From positions 248,001 through 312,000 of the forward strand of contig NZ_LSGP01000013.1 of the NCBI RefSeq assembly GCF_001611555.1: a DNA stretch of 64,000 nt, written 5' to 3'. The translations under genes were made by a program, and so were the position numbers. Positions 28,606 to 39,219 of this stretch are shown in pieces; the first letter of the stretch is position 1; the number at the start of each line of letters is the position of its first letter. This DNA is from Anaerosporomusa subterranea. GTDB taxonomy: Bacteria > Bacillota > Negativicutes > Sporomusales > Acetonemataceae. The notes below the pieces were generated by a model. It saw only the letters and a list, made by a program, of their open reading frames with translations. It ran no database searches and was not told where the DNA came from.

Positions 28606-30480
28606 ATGGAAATATACGGAGATTTGGAAGGCCTTAGGACAAGCCTGCTGAATGAACTAAAAAGACTTTATGAATACTCTGTTGCGCCAGCAGAGATGAT
28701 TTCTCTGGAATTAGCTGAACACATGGCTATATTAACTGATGAGTTGAACAGGGAGATCGTCGTTTATATTAATCGGAGAGGGCAAGTTTTGAGAGTAGCG
28801 ATTGGTAACGCGCGGACAGCTCCTCTGCCTGAAGCTGAAGGAAGGCGCTCTCTTTCCCGTCTCAGCGGCATACGCTGCATACATACCCATCCTAACGGTG
28901 ATAGCCGTTTGAGTTCAATTGATGTGAGTTCACTGCGCGAAATGCGTTTTGATCTCATGGCTGCTATTGGCGTGGCTGATAGAAAAGTTCAGAATATTAG
29001 TTTCGCCGTTTTGGCAGGCTGGGATGGAACAATCGCAAAAGTACAAGAATTTACCGATCTGACTATCCAACAATTTATTTCCATCCATTTGCCACAGTTG
29101 ATCGGCCAAGTAGAAGACCAACTGGCTATCCGTGTTGATGCTACAGAGGTCCGACAGACGGAAAAGGCCTTTCTGGTAGGAATTGAGGGAGGTTCTCGTT
29201 GGGATGCCGAAGACTCACTGCGGGAATTGGCTCAACTGGCTGAGACGGCCGGAGCGGTAGTAGAAGGTTGGACAAGTCAAAAGCGGGACAAGCCTGATTC
29301 CACTTTTTTTGTTGGACGCGGTAAGGTTGATGAATTGGCTTTGATTCGCCAAGAAAAGTCGATTGATTTGATCATATTTGATGATGAGCTGACGCCTGCC
29401 CAGCAGCGCAATTTAGAAGAAGCGCTTGGTACAAAGATTATTGACCGCACCGGATTAATTTTGGACATTTTTGCGCAACGCGCGCGTTCTCATGAAGGTA
29501 AATTGCAGGTCGAATTAGCTCAACTGCGATACCTGCTACCACGTCTGGGTGGCCAAGGCCTAGTATTATCACGCCTAGGCGGCGGCATTGGAACACGCGG
29601 CCCTGGAGAAACCAAACTAGAAGCTGACAAGCGGCGTTTGCGCTCGCGAATTAGTGACATTCAGCAAGAAATTGTTCAGGTTGAAAAACACCGCGAGTTA
29701 CAGCGCCGTGGACGCAAAAAAACAGCATATCCTAGCATCGCCTTAGTCGGTTATACGAATGCCGGCAAATCCACGCTAATGAATCGGTTGACATCAGCTG
29801 GGGTACTGGCCGAGGATAAGTTATTTGCTACCTTAGACCCCACCACTCGCTGTATCCGTCTGCCAAAAGGGCAAGATGTATTTCTCTCAGATACAGTCGG
29901 TTTTATTCAAAAGCTGCCTCACCAGTTGATTGCAGCGTTTAAGGCCACACTAGAAGAAGTGCTGCAAGCAGACCTACTTCTTCATGTGCTTGACAGCAGT
30001 CACCCGAGAGTTCAAGAGCAGAATACCGCTGTATACCAAGTACTGCGAGAGTTGAAGGCAGACACTAAGGAAACAGTGACTGTGTATAATAAAATGGATC
30101 AACTTGATAATCCAAGCCTGATTGAGCGGATACTGCGACAAGAGAATACTGTCACAATATCCGCACTGACCGGAGACGGAATAGATACTTTACTCACCAT
30201 GATTGAACAGGTACTCAGTAAGCGTAAAACAGATATTTCGCTTTTGATCCCCTATGAGCAAAGTGGTATTTTGTCTTCATTATACGAATGCGCTACTGTT
30301 CACTCTGTTGATTACCAGGAACAGGGTATTAGAGTGGAAGCCTCCATTCCGGTTGAAAGCACTAGACGCTTTATTGAATTAGAGATAGTTGAGGAGAACG
30401 ATGATGCAATTTACGACGAAATTGGAGAAAATCCGCCGCGAGGCGTTAATGGCAATTCGCCCTCGATTGGAGACGATTGA
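28606..30480 (+). CDS. hflX: GTPase HflX with N-terminal JAMM-like extension
   Basis: Ribosome-associated GTPase that rescues or splits stalled ribosomes under stress. The standard HflX part starts near residue 190 ([10 protein letters not shown]): an ND1 domain, the glycine-rich signature [18 protein letters not shown], and G motifs [22 protein letters not shown] and YNKMDQ. The first ~180 residues are an extra domain containing H93-T-H95-P-N-G-D, ten residues, D106, and a possible partner E50. This spacing matches a JAMM/RadC metalloprotease site. I recall similar N-termini in Clostridia. ATG with GGAGG. Confidence 0.92.
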   Translation: MEIYGDLEGLRTSLLNELKRLYEYSVAPAEMISLELAEHMAILTDELNREIVVYINRRGQVLRVAIGNARTAPLPEAEGRRSLSRLSGIRCIHTHPNGDSRLSSIDVSSLREMRFDLMAAIGVADRKVQNISFAVLAGWDGTIAKVQEFTDLTIQQFISIHLPQLIGQVEDQLAIRVDATEVRQTEKAFLVGIEGGSRWDAEDSLRELAQLAETAGAVVEGWTSQKRDKPDSTFFVGRGKVDELALIRQEKSIDLIIFDDELTPAQQRNLEEALGTKIIDRTGLILDIFAQRARSHEGKLQVELAQLRYLLPRLGGQGLVLSRLGGGIGTRGPGETKLEADKRRLRSRISDIQQEIVQVEKHRELQRRGRKKTAYPSIALVGYTNAGKSTLMNRLTSAGVLAEDKLFATLDPTTRCIRLPKGQDVFLSDTVGFIQKLPHQLIAAFKATLEEVLQADLLLHVLDSSHPRVQEQNTAVYQVLRELKADTKETVTVYNKMDQLDNPSLIERILRQENTVTISALTGDGIDTLLTMIEQVLSKRKTDISLLIPYEQSGILSSLYECATVHSVDYQEQGIRVEASIPVESTRRFIELEIVEENDDAIYDEIGENPPRGVNGNSPSIGDD

Positions 30481-31648
30481 GGAAATCTCAACAGTCAACA
30501 CAGCCAAGACGCTTGCCGCTTTCCGCAAGCACAGGGTATCCGGGCATATGTTCAATTTTTCTACAGGCTATGCCTATGATGACGTTGGCAGAGATACTCT
30601 AGAACTGGTTTGGGCAGATATTTGCGGAGCCGAAAAGGCCTTATTTAGAACTCAGTTTTGTTCAGGCACACACGCTCTAGCTAGTGTACTGTTTGGAGTG
30701 TTGCGGCCAGGAGATGAATTGATATCGGCAGCAGGGGCACCTTATGACACAATGCAGTCAGTCATTGGAGCAAACCGAATAACACCAGGGTCGCTGCGCG
30801 ACTGGGGCATTTCGTATCGAGAAATCCCTTTGCTAGACGAATCGGTCGATGAGGAAAGCTTGATCGCGTCGATTACAGAGCAGACAAAGATGGTTTTGAT
30901 TCAACGCTCTCGTGGTTATAGTCTGCGAGCGCCCTTGATGCTTGCCGATATTGAACGCTTATGTTCTCGGATAAAAGCAGTGAAGCCTGACTGCATTTGT
31001 TTTGTTGATAACTGTTATGGCGAATTTGTTGAAACCAAGGAACCGACACAAGTTGGCGCAGATATCATGGCTGGTTCACTAATAAAAAATCCAGGTGGCG
31101 GAATTGCGCCTACCGGTGGCTATGTCGCCGGTAGGGCGCATTTAGTCGAATTAGCCTCTTATCGTTTGACTGCCCCGGGCATCGGCTCAGAAGTTGGGAG
31201 TTCCCTCGGGGCTAGCCGGCTGCTGTACCAGGGGTTGTTTATGGCGCCGCATGTAGTGGCACAGGCTGTCAAAGGAGCAGTGTTCGCTGCCAAGTTTTTT
31301 GCTTTGCTTGGTTATGAGACAAGTCCGCAAGTAGACGAAGCGAGAACAGATATCATTCAGGCAATCAAGCTGAATACACCAGATAACATGGTGGCATTTT
31401 GTCGAGGATTGCAGAAGCATTCACCGGTTGATTCGCATGTGCGACCTGTGCCCAGTGGTATGCCCGGCTATGATGATGCGGTTGTAATGGCTGGGGGAAC
31501 ATTTGTTCAGGGATCATCGATCGAGATGAGTGCTGACGGTCCGCTGCGTCCGCCTTATGCAGTTTATCTTCAAGGTGCTCTGTCATTTGAACATGCAGTA
31601 TTGGGAGTCTTGGGTGCCGCCAGTGAATTGCCTGGGATTGAAGACTGA
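30401..31648 (+). CDS. ynbB: Methionine gamma-lyase-like PLP protein (YnbB, 'aluminium resistance')
   Basis: PLP-dependent enzyme of the Cys/Met-metabolism fold, found after hflX in Bacillus as ynbB. Typical blocks: [15 protein letters not shown], the cofactor-phosphate region FCSGTHALA, and the PLP lysine in [18 protein letters not shown]. Biochemical function is not settled; 'aluminium resistance' is historical. Start at ATG 30401 or 30404 behind GAGGAG (30391-30396), so it overlaps the last 80 bases of hflX in another frame. Confidence 0.88.
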   Translation: MMQFTTKLEKIRREALMAIRPRLETIEEISTVNTAKTLAAFRKHRVSGHMFNFSTGYAYDDVGRDTLELVWADICGAEKALFRTQFCSGTHALASVLFGVLRPGDELISAAGAPYDTMQSVIGANRITPGSLRDWGISYREIPLLDESVDEESLIASITEQTKMVLIQRSRGYSLRAPLMLADIERLCSRIKAVKPDCICFVDNCYGEFVETKEPTQVGADIMAGSLIKNPGGGIAPTGGYVAGRAHLVELASYRLTAPGIGSEVGSSLGASRLLYQGLFMAPHVVAQAVKGAVFAAKFFALLGYETSPQVDEARTDIIQAIKLNTPDNMVAFCRGLQKHSPVDSHVRPVPSGMPGYDDAVVMAGGTFVQGSSIEMSADGPLRPPYAVYLQGALSFEHAVLGVLGAASELPGIED

Positions 31649-31703
31649 TTTAAATGTTGATTTTTCTTTAATTAGGAAAAAGTTCTGGCTATAGGCTGTC
31701 TGT

Positions 31704-31715
31704 TTGTGGTATTAT
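31704..31715 (+). promoter_or_regulatory. Candidate guaB promoter (extended -10)
   Basis: TGG followed by TATTAT (31710-31715) forms an extended -10 about 35 bases before guaB; no good -35 hexamer is seen. Confidence 0.45.
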
Positions 31716-31737
31716 AGTTGAAATACCTTCGTCCTGA

Positions 31738-33204
<1,467 letters not shown>

Positions 33205-33239
33205 TTGGCAGAGGGCCGCTGGCGGCTATCATGCAAACA

Positions 33240-33275
33240 GGCTCCGGCGGTGTTCCGGAGCCGTTTTCTTTTCTT
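33240..33275 (+). terminator. Intrinsic terminator of guaB
   Basis: 8-bp stem GGCTCCGG / CCGGAGCC, then GTTTTCTTTTCTT. Confidence 0.88.
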
Positions 33276-33289
33276 AACGTTCGATGATG

Positions 33290-33317
33290 TTGACAGTCTG
33301 TAGAATAAGCGTAATTT
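33290..33317 (+). promoter_or_regulatory. Candidate promoter of the PBP gene
   Basis: TTGACA (33290-33295), 16-base spacer, TAATTT (33312-33317), about 30 bases before the PBP start. Confidence 0.5.
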
Positions 33318-33348
33318 CAGGACATACTAATTTTCAGGAGGGATAAAC

Positions 33349-35376
33349 ATGAAACGCACCAGCAAATTCAGGCGGCCAGGGCTAAGGCGAGCGAGTTTTC
33401 TGTCGGTTGCGTTATTCCTTGTTTGTCTTGTCGCGTCAGGCTGCACATCTCTTGGGCTTCCATCACCTGAAAATCTTAATGATTTGCACTTTGTCGAAGC
33501 GACACAAGTGCTTGATGTTAACGGACAGCTCATTTCCAAGCTGTTTGAAGAAAATCGGATTGTAGTACCCATCAGTCGCGTGAATCCTTACATATATCAA
33601 GCAATCATTGCAAACGAAGATACCCGCTTTTACCAGCACTTTGGAATTGATCCGATTGGCATACTTCGCGCTATTGTAGTCAATTTGCGCCGCGGTGAAG
33701 TCGCTGAAGGCGGTAGCACAATCACGCAGCAATTAGCAAGAAATATGTTTTTAAATCAAGAGCAAACCTTGTTAAGAAAAATTCGTGAGGCAATCCTTGC
33801 TTTGATGATCGAACGCAGATTCTCGAAACAAGAGATATTACAGGCATATCTTAACCAAGTCTATTTCGGCGAAGGCGCATATGGTGTCGAAGCCGCTTCC
33901 CAAATGTATTTTGGTAAACATGCTGCAGATCTTTCTTTGGCAGAGAGCGCTCTTTTGGCGGGTTTGCCACGAGGCCCGAATATCTATTCTCCCTATGTGG
34001 ATGTCAACGCTGCCAAGAAACGGCGTGGGGTTGTTTTAACCGGCATGGCAGCGGCCGGCTTTATCAGCGACGAAGAAGCAAAGACAGCCAATCGTGAAGA
34101 AGTCATTACGGCAGGCAAGAAAAAACGTACAGTCCAAGCATCCTATTTTTTAGACTATGTTGCTAATGAGTTAGTTGGCCGTTATGGCGCCAATCAAGTA
34201 TATAAAGGCGGTTTAAAAGTATATACCACCCTAGATATTAAAGCCCAACAAATTGCTGAAACCGTCTTAGGCGATCAGCAGGGCGCGGTGCTAATCCTTG
34301 ATCCGCGCAATGGACATATTCGGGCGATGGTGGGTGGGAGAAACTATCAGGAGAGTCAGATTAACCGGGTACTGAGCGAGATTCGTCAGCCTGGATCGGC
34401 ATTTAAGCCCTTCGTTTACGCGACGGCACTGAATCAGGGACTAAAGCAAAATACTTTATTTGTCGATGAACCAATTAACATCTCTGGCTATCAGCCAAAG
34501 AATTATGACAAAAAGAATCAGGGGCCTGTAACAATGAAGAAAGCTCTGCGCCTGTCTTTAAATACAGTAGCTGTGAAACTGGCTAATCAAGTTGGTATCA
34601 AACCGTCCATTGATTTGGCTAAACAGTTAGGAATCAGTACCCTAACTTCTCAAGATGACAATCTCAGCACCGCTTTAGGCGGTTTGACGGAAGGCGTTAG
34701 TTTACTAGAGTTAACCGCCTCCTATTCGGCGTTTGCTAATGGAGGTGTTTATTCAAAGCCAATTGGCATCTTAAAGGTGACCGCAGAAAACGGACAAATT
34801 CTTGAGCAAAACCAACCCTCGCAAGTGGCTGTTCTAAAACCAGAGGTTGCATATTTGCTAACAGATATGCTGCAAAGCGTCATACAGTCAGGTACAGGAA
34901 AAGCGGCTGCTATTGGGCGCCCGGCCGCTGGTAAGACCGGTACAACTGATGAAACGGTTACCGCTTGGTTTATTGGCTATACTCCGGATTGGCTGGCAGG
35001 AATCTATATAGGCAATGACAAGCGAACGCCAGTGGGTCTGACTGGCGGCGAAGTGGCAGGAATGTGGGGCTCAATGATGGGACAAGTGACTGCCGCGTCG
35101 GCACCGGTTGAATTTGTTAAACCGACAAATGTAGTCAGCGGAATTCCTATTTGCGCTGAGACCGGCAAGATACCGTTTGGGCGCTGCAAAGAAATCGAAT
35201 ATGACGCTTTCATAAAGGGCACTGAGCCCAAGAGTATTATCGAGCCGTTCCTGGCACCATTTTTGTCACCAAAAGATCCCAATCCTGAAGCGGCAACCCC
35301 AAATGAAAAAAACACAACACCAAACCAGCCCGCCAAGCCGCCGACCAAATGGAAGTTTCCTTGGTTTGGATTGTAG
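33349..35376 (+). CDS. Class A penicillin-binding protein (PBP1A family)
   Basis: Bifunctional peptidoglycan synthase. Glycosyltransferase domain (GT51) signature: EDTRFYQHFGIDPIG, GGSTITQQLARN. Transpeptidase: SxxK in GSAFKP, SLN, KTGTT. The tail is Pro/Asn/Glu-rich. The N-terminus has a basic stretch, a hydrophobic run and VASGC around residue 32. That would be a signal-peptidase II lipobox, so the protein could be lipid-anchored instead of using the usual transmembrane anchor (inference). 675 aa. ATG after AGGAGGG. Confidence 0.94.
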   Translation: MKRTSKFRRPGLRRASFLSVALFLVCLVASGCTSLGLPSPENLNDLHFVEATQVLDVNGQLISKLFEENRIVVPISRVNPYIYQAIIANEDTRFYQHFGIDPIGILRAIVVNLRRGEVAEGGSTITQQLARNMFLNQEQTLLRKIREAILALMIERRFSKQEILQAYLNQVYFGEGAYGVEAASQMYFGKHAADLSLAESALLAGLPRGPNIYSPYVDVNAAKKRRGVVLTGMAAAGFISDEEAKTANREEVITAGKKKRTVQASYFLDYVANELVGRYGANQVYKGGLKVYTTLDIKAQQIAETVLGDQQGAVLILDPRNGHIRAMVGGRNYQESQINRVLSEIRQPGSAFKPFVYATALNQGLKQNTLFVDEPINISGYQPKNYDKKNQGPVTMKKALRLSLNTVAVKLANQVGIKPSIDLAKQLGISTLTSQDDNLSTALGGLTEGVSLLELTASYSAFANGGVYSKPIGILKVTAENGQILEQNQPSQVAVLKPEVAYLLTDMLQSVIQSGTGKAAAIGRPAAGKTGTTDETVTAWFIGYTPDWLAGIYIGNDKRTPVGLTGGEVAGMWGSMMGQVTAASAPVEFVKPTNVVSGIPICAETGKIPFGRCKEIEYDAFIKGTEPKSIIEPFLAPFLSPKDPNPEAATPNEKNTTPNQPAKPPTKWKFPWFGL

Positions 35377-35399
35377 GCTATATCTCGGTATGGTACAAT
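35371..35399 (+). promoter_or_regulatory. Promoter of the TagA/WecG gene
   Basis: TTGTAG (35371-35376, overlapping the PBP stop), 17-base spacer, extended -10 TGG-TACAAT (35394-35399). Confidence 0.6.
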
Positions 35400-35434
35400 A
35401 GAGGGGAAATGACATCATTAAGGGAGATTCTTTT

Positions 35435-36163
35435 GTGAGAGAACGCGCAACGGTATTAGGCGTTGGAATTGATAAGGTGACGATGGATGAAGCCGTCGCT
35501 AGGGTGGGAGAGTTTATTGGCGAAGACTGCCCCAAGCTGGTAGCAACTGCTAACGCTGAAATGGTTATGTTAGCACAATCTGATACCAAGCTCGCAGCAA
35601 TATTAGCCTCGGCTGACTTAGTCGTTCCAGATGGCGCTGGCGTTGTCTGGGCAGCTCGTTATAGTGGCCAGGCAGTAGCTGAGCGTGTGGCCGGCTTTGA
35701 CTTAACGCAGCGTTTGCTAGCGCTAGCCGCTCAGTCAGGCTACCGCGTCTATTTCTTTGGTGGTTCCCCAGGGGTGGCAGAAGCTGCGGCAGTCACCGCT
35801 CAACAGCTCTATCCTGGTGTTCGAATTGTCGGTATCCGCAATGGCTTCTTTCAGGAATCAGATCAAACCGCAATTATTGATGAGATTCGCCAAGCTAGCC
35901 CGCATATTTTATTGGCCGCTTTGGGAGTGCCAAAACAAGAAAAATGGCTTCACAACCATTTGTCTGCTCTTGAGGTACCTGTATGCATGGGAGTTGGCGG
36001 TACCTTTGACGTGATGGCGGGAGTAGCGACGCGCGCGCCGCGATGGATGCAGCAAGCCGGGCTTGAGTGGTTGTACCGGTTGCTTCGTCAACCCCAACGT
36101 CTTGGCCGGATGATGGCTTTGCCCAAATTCGTTTTGAGAGTACTGTCAGCTAAAAACCATTAG
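35435..36163 (+). CDS. WecG/TagA/CpsF family glycosyltransferase
   Basis: GT26 enzyme; relatives transfer N-acetylmannosamine (or its uronic acid) to undecaprenyl-PP-GlcNAc in teichoic acid or surface polysaccharide synthesis. Family blocks: TANAEMVMLAQ, LVVPDGAGVVWAAR, FFGGSPGVAEAAA, LLAALGVPKQEKWLHNH, GVGGTFDVMAGVATRAPRWMQQAGLEWLYRL. 242 aa. GTG start with GGGAG. Follows a PBP and so fits a cell-envelope region. The acceptor and sugar are not determinable here. Confidence 0.9.
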   Translation: MRERATVLGVGIDKVTMDEAVARVGEFIGEDCPKLVATANAEMVMLAQSDTKLAAILASADLVVPDGAGVVWAARYSGQAVAERVAGFDLTQRLLALAAQSGYRVYFFGGSPGVAEAAAVTAQQLYPGVRIVGIRNGFFQESDQTAIIDEIRQASPHILLAALGVPKQEKWLHNHLSALEVPVCMGVGGTFDVMAGVATRAPRWMQQAGLEWLYRLLRQPQRLGRMMALPKFVLRVLSAKNH

Positions 36164-36189
36164 ACAAAGACTAACCGCTATATTATAAT
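36161..36189 (+). promoter_or_regulatory. Strong promoter upstream of psd
   Basis: TAGACA (36161-36166, overlapping the upstream stop codon), 17-base spacer, perfect TATAAT (36184-36189). Confidence 0.75.
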
Positions 36190-36212
36190 AATTTGAGGAA
36201 AAAGATAAGTAT

Positions 36213-36243
36213 AGCAAGTTGTCTGCTTGCTTTTGTTTTTTTT
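36213..36243 (+). terminator. Terminator-like hairpin in the psd leader
   Basis: AGCAAG / CTTGCT stem, 7-base loop, followed by TTTGTTTTTTTT. It lies about 20 bases after the predicted psd transcription start, so it either ends the upstream operon or works as an attenuator for psd. Confidence 0.7.
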
Positions 36244-36274
36244 CGTCAGGTTGACGCTCTAAGGAGGTGCATAT

Positions 36275-36913
36275 GTGACCAATTCGCCTATAGTCAAAGA
36301 AGGACATACATATATATTGATTTTGGCTGTAATCACCATTATCTTAGGGGTAACCCTAAGCCCCTATTGGAGTATTGTCCCCGGAACGATTACCGCTTTT
36401 GTCATGTTCTTTTTTCGCAATCCGCGACGTAATGTGCCTGAGGACCCGAGTCTGATTCTTTCCCCCGCTGATGGGACAGTCATGAGTGTGTCAGAGGTAT
36501 TTGAAGATCAGTTCTTAAATGCCCCTGGGGTGAAAGTCAGTATTTTCTTGTCTGTGTTTGATGTTCACGTCAATCGCAGCCCGGTTGAAGGCGATATCAA
36601 GTTCCAACAGTACACTTGCGGCCGCTTTAAGCCGGCTTTCAAAGCGTCGGCTGGCTTTGAAAATGAACGACATGCAATTGGACTCGAATGCGGCGACATG
36701 AAGATCCTAGTCACCCAGATAGCTGGCTTAATCGCCCGTCGTATCGTATCCTGGGTTACTGTTGGCAGCCTACTCGAACGGGGGCAACGCTACGGAATGA
36801 TAAAGTTCGGGTCCTGTACCGAAGTCGTCGTTCCTCTGAATGTCGATATCGTTGTCAAAAAGGGTGATCGCGTGGTCGGAGGAGAGACAATAATAGGGAG
36901 GGTGCGAAATTGA
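36275..36913 (+). CDS. psd: Phosphatidylserine decarboxylase (short form)
   Basis: Makes phosphatidylethanolamine from phosphatidylserine. Two N-terminal membrane helices (TYILILAVITIILGVTL, YWSIVPGTITAFVMFFF), then SPADGTVMSV, DVHVNRSPVEG and the self-cleavage site FGSCTEV, whose Ser becomes the pyruvoyl group. 212 aa, as in the short family. GTG start with AAGGAGGTG. Ends overlapping pssA by four bases. Confidence 0.93.
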   Translation: MTNSPIVKEGHTYILILAVITIILGVTLSPYWSIVPGTITAFVMFFFRNPRRNVPEDPSLILSPADGTVMSVSEVFEDQFLNAPGVKVSIFLSVFDVHVNRSPVEGDIKFQQYTCGRFKPAFKASAGFENERHAIGLECGDMKILVTQIAGLIARRIVSWVTVGSLLERGQRYGMIKFGSCTEVVVPLNVDIVVKKGDRVVGGETIIGRVRN

Positions 36914-37584
36914 GAAGCATTATTCCCAACGCGTTGACGGCGTTGAACCTTGTTTTTGGTGTGTTTGCCATCATATCTGCATATCATGGTCAGTTCTTAC
37001 AGGCTGGCACATTGATTTTCGCAGCGATGATCGCCGACGGTTTAGATGGCAGGGTGGCCCGCTACTTTGGAGTTAGCGGTGATTTTGGAAAAGAACTGGA
37101 TTCTCTATGTGATCTAGTTTCCTTCGGTGTGGCACCAGGCTTTCTGGCTTATGTGCTTGTCTTGAATGAATTAGGCTTTATCGGAATGGCGATTGCAGCG
37201 CTTTTTGCGACTTGCGGAGCGCTCCGGCTGGCGCGTTTTAATGTGAATGTTGGAATTGTTAAAGGCTACTTTATGGGACTGCCCATTCCTGCGGCCGGCT
37301 GTGTCATTGCAACCTTTATAATGACCGGCCTGAAGCCACAAGGTATCTGGTTCCCGATAATGATGTCCATTGTGGCATTGCTGATGGTCAGCACTATCCG
37401 TTATCCGGATTTTAAGGGAAAAGGTGAACCTATCCGCCTAATTCCGGCCATACTCACCCTGGCGCTTGCAGCTTATCTGATTTATACGTTTCGCCAAATT
37501 AACTTGTTTATTCCGTTTTTCTCGTTTGCTTTGTTTGGTATACTAAACACTGCATTTGCTCTGTTTGATAAAAGTAATTCTTAG
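36910..37584 (+). CDS. pssA: CDP-diacylglycerol-serine O-phosphatidyltransferase
   Basis: Makes phosphatidylserine, the substrate of the upstream Psd. CDP-alcohol phosphatidyltransferase motif DGLDGRVARYFGVSGDFGKELDSLCD (D-x2-DG-x2-AR-x8-G-x3-D-x3-D), with about seven membrane helices. 224 aa. TTG start after GGGAGGGTG. With psd it forms the complete PE branch. Confidence 0.94.
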   Translation: MRSIIPNALTALNLVFGVFAIISAYHGQFLQAGTLIFAAMIADGLDGRVARYFGVSGDFGKELDSLCDLVSFGVAPGFLAYVLVLNELGFIGMAIAALFATCGALRLARFNVNVGIVKGYFMGLPIPAAGCVIATFIMTGLKPQGIWFPIMMSIVALLMVSTIRYPDFKGKGEPIRLIPAILTLALAAYLIYTFRQINLFIPFFSFALFGILNTAFALFDKSNS

Positions 37585-37748
37585 CGTCTGGCGAAATCCT
37601 GGGATACGTCCTCGCATCTTAGGACATAGTAACCATACAAATGTTTGAATTTGCGGTTTCTCTCCAGTGGCGCATTGAACAATTCTGAGCCGAGGGATTG
37701 GAATCGGCGTAGGATAAGCAGAGTACTTGCTTATTAAAGGAGAATCTC

Positions 37749-39032
37749 ATGAACTATACGTTCGATTACATAATGATTCCCATGCAATTAATCATTGTGT
37801 TCTTTACCTTGTATTATTTTTTCATCGCTTTTTTTGGTATGTGGCGGCGCAAGGAGGAAAAAATCCTTACTCCGGAAAAAACATTTGCTGTTATTGTTGC
37901 CGCTCATAATGAGGAACAAGTCATCGGTCAGCTCGTTGAAAATCTTCATTATCTTCATTATCCAGATGAACTCTACGATATTTTTGTGGTAGCGGATAAT
38001 TGCAAAGACAGAACAGCGGAAATTTCAAGAGCAAAGGGAGCACTCGTTTACGAACGTTTCAATGATAAGCAAAAGGGTAAAGGTTATGCAATGGAATGGA
38101 TTTTTACCAAACTGTTTAGTCTGGAGCGTAAATATGACGCAGTGGTCGTCTTTGATGCTGACAATCTAGTTCACCCTAACTTCTTAGCCGAGATGAATAG
38201 TCGGTTGTGCAAAGGCGAAAAAGTCATACAGGGTTATCTAGATGCAAAGAATCCCAACGATACCTGGATTTCTGGAACCTTTGCGATATCTTTTTGGTTG
38301 GTAAACCATATCTGGCATCTGGCAAAATATCAGCTTGGACTCTCTAGCGTGCTAGGCGGCACTGGTATGTGCATTTCTACAGATATACTGTATCGATTTG
38401 GTTGGGGCGCTACTTGTCTAACTGAAGACATGGAGTTCACCATGAAGGTCCTGTTAAAAGGCATCCGTACTACTTGGGCGCATGATGCCATTGTTTATGA
38501 TGAAAAGCCGCTGACATTTCAACAATCCTGGAAACAACGCAAGCGGTGGGCGCAAGGTCATTTTGACGTTGCGGGACGTTATATACCGCAGCTGGTTTAT
38601 GAAGGAATCAAGCAGCGAAATATCAGTATTCTTGATGGCGTGATTCACCTGCTTCAGCCGCATTTTTTGATCCTATCGACGACATTTGTTCTGCTAAGCT
38701 ACCTTTACTATATTGAACCCTTCTATACCAATATTTTGTATATGATACTGCCGATTGAAGTTTGGACCCTGATTGCGGTTGGTCAGTATGTTTTTCCGAT
38801 CATTGTACTAGCGAAAATCCGAGCACAGTGGAAGTCTTGGCTGTATATGATACTATATCCTTTATTTGTGTATAGCTGGATTCCGATCACATTTGTCGGC
38901 TTTTGGCGGCGTAACGACCGTGAATGGAGTCATACCCAACATACACGCAGTCTCAGTTATCACGAAATGGTTATGTCACAAGACGATTTTGCGAAGCACG
39001 ATGAACTGCTGAGTAAACAGGTTACTAAATAG
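37749..39032 (+). CDS. Membrane glycosyltransferase family 2
   Basis: One N-terminal helix, a cytosolic GT-A domain (EEQVIGQLVENLHYL, VVADNCKDRT, VVVFDADNLV with the DxD-type Asp, GGTGMC, LTEDMEFTMK, QQSWKQRKRWAQGH with QxxRW) and several C-terminal membrane helices. The TED and QxxRW motifs mark processive or lipid-linked beta-glycosyltransferases of the BcsA/NodC/IcaA type. 427 aa. ATG behind AAAGGAG. The 164 bases upstream show only a small hairpin (37713-37734). Product unknown, probably a surface polysaccharide or glycolipid. Confidence 0.85.
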   Translation: MNYTFDYIMIPMQLIIVFFTLYYFFIAFFGMWRRKEEKILTPEKTFAVIVAAHNEEQVIGQLVENLHYLHYPDELYDIFVVADNCKDRTAEISRAKGALVYERFNDKQKGKGYAMEWIFTKLFSLERKYDAVVVFDADNLVHPNFLAEMNSRLCKGEKVIQGYLDAKNPNDTWISGTFAISFWLVNHIWHLAKYQLGLSSVLGGTGMCISTDILYRFGWGATCLTEDMEFTMKVLLKGIRTTWAHDAIVYDEKPLTFQQSWKQRKRWAQGHFDVAGRYIPQLVYEGIKQRNISILDGVIHLLQPHFLILSTTFVLLSYLYYIEPFYTNILYMILPIEVWTLIAVGQYVFPIIVLAKIRAQWKSWLYMILYPLFVYSWIPITFVGFWRRNDREWSHTQHTRSLSYHEMVMSQDDFAKHDELLSKQVTK

Positions 39033-39054
39033 ATAATCTTATGGAGTATTATTT

Positions 39055-39084
39055 AATGATGAGTGAATAACTCATCATTTTTCT
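39055..39084 (+). terminator. Intrinsic terminator after the GT2 gene
   Basis: 10-bp perfect stem AATGATGAGT / ACTCATCATT with loop GAATA, then TTTTCT. Confidence 0.85.
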
Positions 39085-39219
39085 ATAACAAATGTGTGAG
39101 GTATTAAACGATGTGCAGGTCCAGGTGTCATGGTCTGGGAATCATCGCAGTCTTCTGTTCTAATATCGAACCTTAATGAGCAGCCAATAATCATCTCATA
39201 GAGGAAGAGGGGACACGTT

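Noticed and set aside
37585-37748. Cyclic di-GMP riboswitch before the membrane glycosyltransferase
   Set aside because: Only small hairpins are visible; the conserved core of GEMM-type riboswitches is not present.
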